A DNA stretch of 64,000 bases from CAJBNH01 sp964447285. GTDB lineage: Bacteria; Myxococcota_A; UBA9042. Made by a program: the position numbers and the translations under genes. Where the stretch lies: contig CAYURO010000011.1 of assembly GCA_964447285.1 (NCBI GenBank), positions 1 through 64,000 of the forward strand. The letters are read 5' to 3'. Under the pieces are notes generated by a model. The model worked only from the letters and a program-made list of their open reading frames with translations. It did not search any database and was not told where the DNA came from. Shown piece after piece: positions 25,408-33,169 of this stretch (positions are counted from its first letter, which is position 1; the number at the start of each line of letters is the position of its first letter).

Positions 25408-26651
25408 TGGTAGACCTCCGTCCCGACGACCCCCAATTCCAGTTCATGCAGAAGCAGGCCTTTCGGGCACTCTTGGCTGCGGTCATGCGCCGGCCGCCGA
25501 GGGTGGTCTTCGTGTTTTTGGGGGTCCTGCTGGCGGGGGGCGTCGTGCGCGGAACGGCCGACCGGTGGCTGGGACCCCACGGCAGCGAGAAGATCGTGCT
25601 GGCGGCCGCCCATATCCCTGAGCTCGTGCGTCAGGGCGAGTGGTGGCGTCTGGTCACGGCGACGCTGCTGCACGCCAACCCCTTGCATCTGCTGCTGAAC
25701 ATCGTCGGGTTGTTCGTGTTGGGGCGTCCGATCGAGGCGGCTTGGGGGCCGGCGCGGTTTGCCCTATTGACGGCGGGCGCGGCGCTGGGTGGCAGTCTGG
25801 TCGCCTTGCCGCAGGACGGTCTCGTGTCGGTGGGCGCCTCAGGTGCGCTGTTCGGCCTGCTGGCGGCACTGGCGATCTTGGGCGTGCGGTTGTGGTCCCG
25901 GCTGACCCGCGGCTTGCAGCTGTCGATGGCGGTCGCCCCGACCGTGCTGTTGATCGCGATGTTGACGACTGGCGCGGCCATCCAGCATGGGTCGGGGCGG
26001 GTGGACCTGCACGCCCACCTCGGCGGAGCGTTTGTCGGAGCAGCCTTGGCACTGGTTCTGCGGCCGCAGCTTCTGTTGGGGGACCTCCGACCCGCCCAAG
26101 CTCGGCGCGAGCGGGCCGTGACCTCGCTGGCCATCGGGGTGGGCCTGTTGGTGTTGCTTGCCGTGTCACAGGCCGCCGTTCACGTGGGAGAGCCGATGCC
26201 GATGCCGACGGTCCACAAGACCTCGTTTGCTTTCGCAGGCCAGCAGATCGCGCTCCCGGCCGGGCTGTCGCGCGGGGTGTGGCGCGACCGCAGCTGTGTG
26301 GGGCAGGGCGTCGATGGGGCGTGGGCGCTGTCCAGCGGACGCACGCCATGTGTGCAGCTGCCTCTGGGAAGCGTGCTCTTGATCGACCGACGTGAGCGGC
26401 AACTGACCATGGATGCTGGGGATTGGTCGGCGCTGCGGACAGCGGCACGGACCGGACGGTTCGTGTGGCGTCAGGAATCCGTGATGGTGCATCCCCTGGA
26501 CAACGGTCTGATGTACCTTCTGTTTGCGGCGGAGCCTCTGCTGCGATCTCAGGCCCTTGCCTTGCAGTCGCTACTGCCTCCACCGGGAACCATCCGGGTA
26601 GAGGCCGTTCCCCTGCCGGCGACAGCCAGCACCACACACGGAAACGAATAG
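25407..26651 (+). CDS. Rhomboid-family intramembrane serine protease with C-terminal extension
   Basis: 414 residues; ATG at 25407 shares its A with the upstream TGA. Rhomboid core: Asn98 in HLLLNIVGL, catalytic Ser145 in VGASGALFG and His204 in DLHAHLGGAF, with several transmembrane helices from ~30 to 260. After the sixth or seventh helix a ~140-residue extra segment (FAFAGQQIALPAG to the end) is predicted outside the membrane. Substrates are unknown. Rhomboids cleave transmembrane segments within the bilayer; its coupling with the preceding lipoprotein is suggestive of a shared transcript only. Confidence 0.9.
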   Translation: MVDLRPDDPQFQFMQKQAFRALLAAVMRRPPRVVFVFLGVLLAGGVVRGTADRWLGPHGSEKIVLAAAHIPELVRQGEWWRLVTATLLHANPLHLLLNIVGLFVLGRPIEAAWGPARFALLTAGAALGGSLVALPQDGLVSVGASGALFGLLAALAILGVRLWSRLTRGLQLSMAVAPTVLLIAMLTTGAAIQHGSGRVDLHAHLGGAFVGAALALVLRPQLLLGDLRPAQARRERAVTSLAIGVGLLVLLAVSQAAVHVGEPMPMPTVHKTSFAFAGQQIALPAGLSRGVWRDRSCVGQGVDGAWALSSGRTPCVQLPLGSVLLIDRRERQLTMDAGDWSALRTAARTGRFVWRQESVMVHPLDNGLMYLLFAAEPLLRSQALALQSLLPPPGTIRVEAVPLPATASTTHGNE

Positions 26652-26706
26652 CAGACCGGTCTCCCGCGTTGCGAGTGCTGACGGTTCGTCACGCCCGGAG
26701 GACTTC

Positions 26707-27444
26707 ATGACCGCCCCCCGCTTTGTCGTACTCGGTGTCGCCGCGCTGGCGTTGATGTCTACAGTGGCCCAAGCCCAACCGTATCCGCCCGCGTATCCGT
26801 CACGTCCCTCCGGGACCCCGCAGCACTCCGTTGGCCGCAGCTCGTTCGGTCTGCGGCTCGTGGGGGCGTCCACCGGCGACGACGTCACGAAGGACCCCGC
26901 GGTCGACGGTGGTCCGACCCTTTTGGGGCTTGGGGTGCAGTCGCGTTGGCGCGTCTCGCCGCATTGGTCGATGGAGATGGGCTTGGACTTTCTGACCGGC
27001 AGGACGTCGAGCGGCAACACGATCTTGGTGAACGAGAACGGTGTCGACGTGGCCTATCCCGACACGTTTCGGCAGTCGACCGTACCGATGGGGTTTGCGT
27101 TGATGTTCCACGTCCTGCAGAACTCCGTCATCGACCCCTACGTGTTGGGCGGTCTGGGGTTGCAGTGGTCGAGCCTGTCGTATGAGGACTCGGTGTTCCA
27201 AACCGACGTGACCGAGAGCTACGGCCAACTGGGCGCAGGCGTGCAGGTGTGGCTGGGTCGTGGCTTGGCGCTGAACGGGGACGTCCGCTCGATGACCATG
27301 CTGCAAACCTTGAACGTGAGTCAGTCGCTGAAGAGCGAGTGCGCGGACGCATGGCTGTGCGAGGGCACGGACCGCGTGCCAGACCCGACCGAAAAGATCC
27401 GCACCGGTCTGCAGTTTCAGGCGGGGCTGACGATGTACTGGTAG
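26707..27444 (+). CDS. Small outer-membrane beta-barrel protein
   Basis: 245 residues. A clean signal peptide (cut after AQA near residue 23) is followed by a Tyr/Pro-rich stretch, then alternating strands (FGLRLVGAS, GLGVQSRWRVSPHWSMEMGLDF, GFALMFHV, YVLGGLGLQWSSL, YGQLGAGVQVWLGRGLALNGDV) ending in LTMYW. Terminal aromatic residue and strand spacing fit an eight-stranded OmpA/OmpW-like barrel. GGAGG precedes the ATG. Function unknown. Confidence 0.75.
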   Translation: MTAPRFVVLGVAALALMSTVAQAQPYPPAYPSRPSGTPQHSVGRSSFGLRLVGASTGDDVTKDPAVDGGPTLLGLGVQSRWRVSPHWSMEMGLDFLTGRTSSGNTILVNENGVDVAYPDTFRQSTVPMGFALMFHVLQNSVIDPYVLGGLGLQWSSLSYEDSVFQTDVTESYGQLGAGVQVWLGRGLALNGDVRSMTMLQTLNVSQSLKSECADAWLCEGTDRVPDPTEKIRTGLQFQAGLTMYW

Positions 27445-27463
27445 TCCGACCCAAGCTGCGTGC

Positions 27464-27491
27464 TTGCAGCCGGGGCGCGGCCTGCTACCCT
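27464..27491 (+). promoter_or_regulatory. Promoter candidate for the TlpA-like gene
   Basis: TTGCAG (27464-27469), 16-nt spacer, TACCCT (27486-27491), about 60 bp upstream of the ATG at 27552. Moderate match; no competing signal in this gap. Confidence 0.45.
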
Positions 27492-27551
27492 CGCGCGCCT
27501 GTCCGGCCCCGCGGACTTCCTCTGCGCGCCGCCCGCCCCGAACGGTGATTG

Positions 27552-28229
27552 ATGTCCGGAAACGACCTGCCCTTGCCTGCCACCCACGCACAGTCGCGCG
27601 ATGCCTCGTGGTCGTGGCGCCAGAAACTGCTGATGACGTCTGCGATTCTGCTGGTCGGAGGCGTGCTGCTGGTGCGTTTCCTGGCCCCCCTGCACCCGGA
27701 AGCCCAAGCCGTGGACCTGCTGGCGGACTTGGGAGCTGAGTTGCCCGGTCGACCGCTCAGTCAGACCGAAACGTCTCTGGCCCTCGAACCGCCGCCTGAG
27801 CAAAGGACCGGCCCCCAGCGTCTGGCGGAGCACGTGGACTCTGGCGATCTGATTTTGCTGCACTTCTGGGCCAGCTGGTGCCCGCCGTGCATCACGGAGT
27901 TGCCTGAGTTGCTGTCGCTCGCCAATGCCATGAAAGGACGTAAATTTCGGCTGCTTGCCGTCAGCTATGACGACGACTGGCCCGCCCAGGACGAAGTGCT
28001 GCGGCGCACGGTGGGCTCCTCACGGCCGACGAACGCGATTTGGCTGCGCGACACCGAAGGGCAGGACGGCGACCCCACCAAGATGTTGCGGACTCGCTTG
28101 GGGACCGACCAACTGCCGGAAACTTACGTGATCGTAGGCGGCAAGGTTCTTGCCCGCTTCATCTCGTCGCAGCCGTGGACCAGTCCCAGGATGTTGCGGA
28201 TGTTCGAGGTCCTGACCTCGCCCCGCTGA
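27552..28229 (+). CDS. TlpA/ResA-like membrane-anchored thioredoxin
   Basis: 225 residues from ATG 27552 (TTG 27549 is a less likely alternative). One transmembrane helix (about 26-46) anchors the protein, with the thioredoxin domain outside the cytoplasm. The active site is WASWCPPC with Cys110 and Cys113. ETYVIVGGKVLARF supplies the cis-Pro-like loop region, here LPETY. Family members reduce disulfides in periplasmic or cytochrome c substrates. The next gene, an anchored unknown, begins 18 bp downstream. Confidence 0.9.
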   Translation: MSGNDLPLPATHAQSRDASWSWRQKLLMTSAILLVGGVLLVRFLAPLHPEAQAVDLLADLGAELPGRPLSQTETSLALEPPPEQRTGPQRLAEHVDSGDLILLHFWASWCPPCITELPELLSLANAMKGRKFRLLAVSYDDDWPAQDEVLRRTVGSSRPTNAIWLRDTEGQDGDPTKMLRTRLGTDQLPETYVIVGGKVLARFISSQPWTSPRMLRMFEVLTSPR

Positions 28230-28247
28230 GTCGGAGGAAGCCGAGGC

Positions 28248-29231
28248 ATGTCGACCGCTCCCGTTCCCACCGAACCCGTGCTGCAGGCCCCTCGCGGCCT
28301 GACCGCCGCGTGGCTTGTGGCGCTCGCTCTCGGTGCGGCCCTCTCGCTGTGGCTGGGTTGGCCGACGCAGCAGCCTCTGCAGCCGCAGTTGCAGTTGGAG
28401 TTCTGGAGGGGGACTCCTTTGGAGATCGAAGACATGCGCACGCGCGACGACGCGCTGTTGCGTGCGATACAGCAGCCAGCGCTGGTGCAGGTCGAGCGCG
28501 AGTGGCGACTCGGTGTGGAGCAGTGGTGGGCCGACGGGCGGCGCCTGGGTGACGAAGCGGCCGCAGGCGACCTGGAATTGGCAAAGCGAAGAGTGGACTT
28601 GCAGTCACAGGCGGCTCGCGTCACAGCCAGGGTTGGACCCGACGGGTTGCGCTGGATCGCTGTTCGCCATGGGCGCGCGGTGCGCGAGCAATTCGAGCGA
28701 GGACTTCGGGCGGCTCTGGCGCGTCGTGAGGGCATTGCAGCCTATGTCAGACACAAGCCGACCCCGCCCGAAGTGGCCCAGCTGCAGCGAACCGCGGGTC
28801 CCTTGACGGAGTCGCTGGTGGCGGCAGGTCTCGGGCGCTTTCTTCGCGACGGTCAGTTGGACCCTGCCGCTGCCCGCGTCGCCGAGGCCTATGGCGCGCG
28901 ACAACTACTTGAGTTCGCAGGGCAAGTTCCCGGTGGTGCGGTAGAACTGCCGACCGACGTCACGATGCTGGTCACCCGGTTCGAAATCGAGGCGCATCCT
29001 GGGCTCAGCCTGCAACAGAAGTTCGCGAGGCTGAACCAAGTGCAGCAGGAGGACCCCAGCTATCCATCGGCGTTCGTCAGCGCGGTATTGCTTGCCCGTG
29101 CAGGGCGTTGCGCACAGGCGTTGCCTCTGTTTCTGTTGGCGGTCAAGGAAGGTCAGGAGCGCGAGCGGGCCGCTGTCAACGCGAAGTGGTGCGAGCGGCA
29201 ACGGCGGCCGGCGGCGGCGGCGCCCCCGTGA
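28248..29231 (+). CDS. Membrane-anchored alpha-helical protein of unknown function
   Basis: 327 residues. A single N-terminal transmembrane helix (about residues 18-40) is followed by a mostly helical sequence rich in Arg/Glu/Leu (for example LVQVEREWRLGVEQWWADGRRL and FERGLRAALARREGIAAYVRH), with a TPR-like helical pair near the end (FARLNQVQQEDPSYPSAFVSAVLLARAG). No family recognised. It follows the TlpA-like gene and its stop abuts, with no gap, the stop of the convergent murD-like gene. Confidence 0.65.
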   Translation: MSTAPVPTEPVLQAPRGLTAAWLVALALGAALSLWLGWPTQQPLQPQLQLEFWRGTPLEIEDMRTRDDALLRAIQQPALVQVEREWRLGVEQWWADGRRLGDEAAAGDLELAKRRVDLQSQAARVTARVGPDGLRWIAVRHGRAVREQFERGLRAALARREGIAAYVRHKPTPPEVAQLQRTAGPLTESLVAAGLGRFLRDGQLDPAAARVAEAYGARQLLEFAGQVPGGAVELPTDVTMLVTRFEIEAHPGLSLQQKFARLNQVQQEDPSYPSAFVSAVLLARAGRCAQALPLFLLAVKEGQERERAAVNAKWCERQRRPAAAAPP

Positions 29232-30716
29232 TCAGCTCCGGGAAGCCATCGCTTGGGCCAGCGCTTGCACCGCCAGGCGGAACACATCGCCGCGGTGCGC
29301 ATAACTCTTGAACATGTCGTACGAAGCGCAGGCAGGGCTCAACAACACGACGCCGGCGCCTTGGGTCAACTGCAGGCCAAGCGGCACGCAATCTTCCAGC
29401 CGTTCGCAGTGTTCGACGTGCAAGTGCGGGGGCAGAGTGCCGGCGATGCGCTGTGCCGTCTGACCGATCAGCAGCGCCGCGGCCGCCTTGCGCCCCACCA
29501 GCTCGCCCAACTCGGCAAAATCTGCGTCCTTTTCGCTGCCCCCACCGATCCAGACCAGCCGATCGCCTGCCGCCAGTTGCACCGCTTCCAGCCCTGCCGC
29601 CGCAGCGTGGGGGTTGGTGGCCTTGGAGTCGTCGATGAAGCGCACGCCGCCGATCCGGCCCACCGGCTGCATCCGGTGGGCGGGCAGCTCAAACGTGCGA
29701 AGACCCTGCCGGATCGCGTCCAGCGGAATGCCCAACGCCAAGGCCATGCCCACGGCACCCAACGCGTTCTCGACGTTGTGCAGCCCCGTGATCGGATGCG
29801 GACCCAGGCTGCCAAACTCGGCCATCGGCAGGATCGCGACCCGTGCGCCGTCGCCCGGTGCCCACCACATCACGCCGTCCTCGAAGCCGAAGCCCCGCGC
29901 CGGCACACCACGGGTCGAGAAGACCGCGTGGGCAAACGGAACGCCGGCAGCCAGACGGTCGCGGTGCGGCCCCAACTCGGGATCGTCGCCGTTGATCAGC
30001 AGCATGTCGCCTGCGCCCATGCGGTCGGCGACCTTCAGCTTGGTGTCGATGTAAGCCTGTGTATCACCTGCGAAATAGTCGATGTGGTCTGCGCCGATGT
30101 TGGTCACGACCGCCACGCGAGGGCGCAGGGCCGAGCACGTGACCAGTTGAAACGCGCTGACCTCTGCCACCACCACGTCGTCCGGCCCCATCGTGTCGAG
30201 AAAGTCGCACAGCGGGTCGCCGATGTTGCCTGCCACGACCGCGTTCAGCCCCGCCTGCCGCACCAAATGTCCCATCAGCAGGGTCGTCGTCGTCTTGCCA
30301 TCTGTGCCCGAGATCGCGGCGATGGGGTGTCCGCGGCCGTCCAGCGCGGCCCGGTCCAGGCGATAGAACAGCTCGACTTCACTCAAGATGGCGTGAGCCA
30401 GCGTCTGGATCTCGTGGAACCGTTTGGTGTGCGGCCCGATTCCGGGCGACAGGATGAACAGGTCGCCTCGCCGCCCCGCCGGACCGCCGCCGCACTGCAC
30501 GGACACGCGCCGGTCCAACTCAGACAGCGGCCCCGCCAGCTCCGACTCCGGCTTGTCGTCCACCGCCAGCACGTTCGCGCCGCGCCGCGCAAGGGCATTC
30601 GCCGCAGCGACCCCGGACTTTCCGAGGCCAAAGACAGTGAATGAGGCGTCCGCGACGTCGTCCCAGCAGGTGCGCGCGGCCAGGTACGCTTGGCGGCTCT
30701 CGTGATCGAGACTCAT
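29232..30716 (-). CDS. murD: MurD-like UDP-MurNAc-L-Ala:D-Glu ligase
   Basis: 494 residues, longer than the usual ~440-460. The Rossmann start is FTVFGLGKSGVAAANALARRG; the ATP loop is GTDGKTTT (137-144). Further Mur-ligase marks are VVAGNIGDPL, VVVAEVSAFQL (E. coli has LELSSFQL) and VTNIGADHIDYF. MurD adds D-glutamate to UDP-MurNAc-L-alanine in cytoplasmic peptidoglycan synthesis. It overlaps the MurC-like gene by four bases. The usual neighbours ftsW, murG and murB are missing, so this may be the main copy placed outside a dcw cluster or a second set. Confidence 0.85.
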   Translation of the reverse strand: MSLDHESRQAYLAARTCWDDVADASFTVFGLGKSGVAAANALARRGANVLAVDDKPESELAGPLSELDRRVSVQCGGGPAGRRGDLFILSPGIGPHTKRFHEIQTLAHAILSEVELFYRLDRAALDGRGHPIAAISGTDGKTTTTLLMGHLVRQAGLNAVVAGNIGDPLCDFLDTMGPDDVVVAEVSAFQLVTCSALRPRVAVVTNIGADHIDYFAGDTQAYIDTKLKVADRMGAGDMLLINGDDPELGPHRDRLAAGVPFAHAVFSTRGVPARGFGFEDGVMWWAPGDGARVAILPMAEFGSLGPHPITGLHNVENALGAVGMALALGIPLDAIRQGLRTFELPAHRMQPVGRIGGVRFIDDSKATNPHAAAAGLEAVQLAAGDRLVWIGGGSEKDADFAELGELVGRKAAAALLIGQTAQRIAGTLPPHLHVEHCERLEDCVPLGLQLTQGAGVVLLSPACASYDMFKSYAHRGDVFRLAVQALAQAMASRS

Positions 30717-32134
30717 GCCGCCCCCCGTCGCCCTGCGATGTAGCCGTCGGCCATGCGGAACAGATCGTCACCGCCGAAGAAGAGCACGGTCGCGGGAGCC
30801 TCGACCTCGCGCAGCAGCCACGGCGGGATGTCCTCCAACGTGTGGATGTACGTCACGTCGGGGCAGACCTCGCGGATCTTGTCGCACAGAAAATCGGTGT
30901 CGATGCCAGGGATGGGCACCTCGCCGGCCGTGTACAGCTCCGTAATCACTACCCGATCGGCGTCACGAAACGCCTCGCGGTAGTCGTCCTGCAGGTAGTG
31001 GATCATGGTGAAACGGTACGGCTTGAAGACCGCCACCACCTGCCCTTCCGCCTGACTGCGCGCCGCCTCCAGCACGCGCTTGATGCCCGTGGGGTGCGAG
31101 ATGTAGTCCTTGACCACCTCGACACCATCGGCGTCGACCAGCGTGAAGCGGTTCTCCAGACCCTTGTACCCGGGCGCAGCGGCCTGAATCGTCGGGAATG
31201 GCACGCCCACAGCCAGCGCGGTCGCCATTGCGCCCAGCAAATTCGAGGCGTTATAGCTTCCCGGCAGGTTTACGGTCACCTCGCCCAACAGCACGCCGGC
31301 AGCCTGCACACCGAAGGTGCCGCCCATGCGCCGGGTTCGCAGGTCCAGACCGCGCACGTCCACGTCAGCCGACTCGAAGCCGAACGTGACCAAGCGCACC
31401 TGTCCATCCTGCAACGGTGCCGTGCCGCGCACGTACCGGTCCGGCGTCAGCTGGGCCAGGAGCTTGCGCGCGCCAGCGTCGTCGGCATTGACTACGGCGG
31501 TGCGCAACTTGGCATTACCGTGGAAGAAAGTGAGAACGACGGACTCGAGCTTGTCCCATGAGGGGTAGTAGTTCAGGTGGTCGAGCTCCAGGTTGTTCAG
31601 GACCGCCACCTCGGGTCGGCTGTTGACCAATGAGCCATCGGACTCGTCGACCTCGGCCACCAGCCACGGAGCGCCGTCGCGGGCGTTCATGTGGTAGTTC
31701 TCTAGCAGACCGCCGATCACGAAACCGGGTTTCAGACCGGCCTGATCCAGCAGCCAAGTGACGGCCGCGCTGACCGTGCCCTTGCCGTGGGTGCCGATGA
31801 TGCCGACGCCGCGGCGATCTTCCAGAAGCGCGCCAAGCGCTTGCGACCGGTGGAGGATGCGCAGCCCCAGAGCCTTGGCGGCAACGACCTCGGGGTTGGT
31901 CGCCGGAATGGCGGTCGAGACGACGACGGTGTCGACGCCTTTCAGGTTGGCCGCATCGTGACCGATGAACACGCGGATGCCGACGTCCCGCAGCGAGAGC
32001 GTCAGCTGGGACTCGCGCACGTCGGAGCCTTGGACGTCCAGCCCACGCGCGTGCAGCAGGCGGGCCACGCCCGAAACGCCGATGCCGCCGATGCCGATCA
32101 GGTGCCAGGTGCCGGGAGTCAGAAGAGAAGCCAT
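30713..32134 (-). CDS. MurC/Mpl-family ligase with GKGT P-loop
   Basis: 473 residues from ATG 32134 (an in-frame GTG at 32143 is possible). Layout is that of UDP-N-acetylmuramate:L-alanine ligase: HLIGIGGIGVSGVARLLHARG at the N-terminus, ATP loop GTHGKGT (114-120), VAEVDESDGSL, LNNLELDHLNYY, and the C-terminal domain with DYISHPTGI and AVFKPYRFTM. In standard MurC the loop is GTHGKTTT and the later motif YGHHPTEI, so both the residue after the Lys and the His/Gly pair differ. The altered loop resembles folylpolyglutamate synthase (GKGS). It could be MurC, Mpl or an uncharacterised ligase. Confidence 0.8.
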   Translation of the reverse strand: MASLLTPGTWHLIGIGGIGVSGVARLLHARGLDVQGSDVRESQLTLSLRDVGIRVFIGHDAANLKGVDTVVVSTAIPATNPEVVAAKALGLRILHRSQALGALLEDRRGVGIIGTHGKGTVSAAVTWLLDQAGLKPGFVIGGLLENYHMNARDGAPWLVAEVDESDGSLVNSRPEVAVLNNLELDHLNYYPSWDKLESVVLTFFHGNAKLRTAVVNADDAGARKLLAQLTPDRYVRGTAPLQDGQVRLVTFGFESADVDVRGLDLRTRRMGGTFGVQAAGVLLGEVTVNLPGSYNASNLLGAMATALAVGVPFPTIQAAAPGYKGLENRFTLVDADGVEVVKDYISHPTGIKRVLEAARSQAEGQVVAVFKPYRFTMIHYLQDDYREAFRDADRVVITELYTAGEVPIPGIDTDFLCDKIREVCPDVTYIHTLEDIPPWLLREVEAPATVLFFGGDDLFRMADGYIAGRRGAA

Positions 32135-32173
32135 GGCGATCACTCAGTTGGAAGGGGGGAGGGATGGGGCGGA

Positions 32174-33169
32174 TCAGGGCAGGCGGGGTCCGGTTGGACG
32201 GGCGGCGCGCTCCTGTAGCAGAGCCGCGGCACGCTGTCGAACCGATGCATCGGGGTGCTGGGCGGCCGCCTGGCGCAGCTGGCCAAGGGCAGCTTCGTCG
32301 CCGATGTCGGCCAGCGAGGCCAACGCGGCGTCGACGACGGCGGGGTGCTCGCTGTCGATGAGACCCGTCAGCACGGGCACACTCTCGGTACGCCCCAACC
32401 GACCCAGCGCTGCGGTGGCCACGGCGGCCAGATCCTGTCGCGGGTCTCGCGCGGCGGCCTCGACCTCGGTGCGCGCCTGCAGCAGCCTTCGCTCACCGAC
32501 TTCGCGCGCCGCGGCGACCTTGCGCCAAAGCACACGCGTGTCCATGAAGTCGAGTACTTGCGTGTCGCTCAGCTGCCGGGCCCACAGTTCGGCCAGGACG
32601 TCGGTGGTGGCCATCTCGACCGCCCGGTTTAGCCGCGCGAGGAGGAACTCGGTCAGGGCGGCAGCACGCTCAGGCGGCATGGGCACGTTCGCCTGAAACG
32701 TTCGCTCGGCCACCGGCGACTGGTCGTCGGCGACGGCCCGCTCTGCGTGTGCAACCACGGTCAAGATCAGGGCTCCCCACTCCGGCGGCTTGGCAGCGGG
32801 AATCAGTGCGCCGTCCAAATCCACCACCTGCCATGACACCACGATCTCCAGCCCCACCTGATCGGTCGGCCGGCCCCCCTTGGGCAGCGGACCGACGCCG
32901 CGCACCTGAGGTAACTTCGCGAGCATCGGCCGCAGCTCTCGCTCAAGCCGCGCGTTGTCGAGCCCCGGGATGGACTGGTCTGCTCCGACATGGTGCTTGA
33001 CCTGCAGGTCGATGATCTGGAACCCCAGTGTCTGTGGAGGCCTGCGTGCGGGCGCGACCTTCCGATCGGCACGCGGAGCGTCGACGTCTGTTTCGGCCGC
33101 TTGGCGGTTGCACGCGGCGGTGCTGACGAGCGCAAGAGCGGTCCACGCGAAAGCGGCCCATCGCCTCAT
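32174..33169 (-). CDS. Lipoprotein with C-terminal HEAT repeats
   Basis: 331 residues. Signal peptide with STAAC, Cys20 lipidated. Residues ~45-175 contain beta-rich sequence of the sort found in secreted domains (FQIIDLQVKHHVGADQ, LEIVVSWQVVDL). Residues ~225-320 hold HEAT-type repeats (LAAVATAALGRLGRTESVPVLTGLI, VVDAALASLADIGDEAALGQL). The start overlaps the helicase stop by four bases, so the cytoplasmic helicase and this exported lipoprotein are translationally coupled. Function unknown. Confidence 0.75.
   Translation of the reverse strand: MRRWAAFAWTALALVSTAACNRQAAETDVDAPRADRKVAPARRPPQTLGFQIIDLQVKHHVGADQSIPGLDNARLERELRPMLAKLPQVRGVGPLPKGGRPTDQVGLEIVVSWQVVDLDGALIPAAKPPEWGALILTVVAHAERAVADDQSPVAERTFQANVPMPPERAAALTEFLLARLNRAVEMATTDVLAELWARQLSDTQVLDFMDTRVLWRKVAAAREVGERRLLQARTEVEAAARDPRQDLAAVATAALGRLGRTESVPVLTGLIDSEHPAVVDAALASLADIGDEAALGQLRQAAAQHPDASVRQRAAALLQERAARPTGPRLP

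Noticed and set aside
29253..30644. 463-codon plus-strand frame opposite the murD-like gene
   Set aside because: The opposite strand encodes a clear Mur ligase; this frame has shadow composition.
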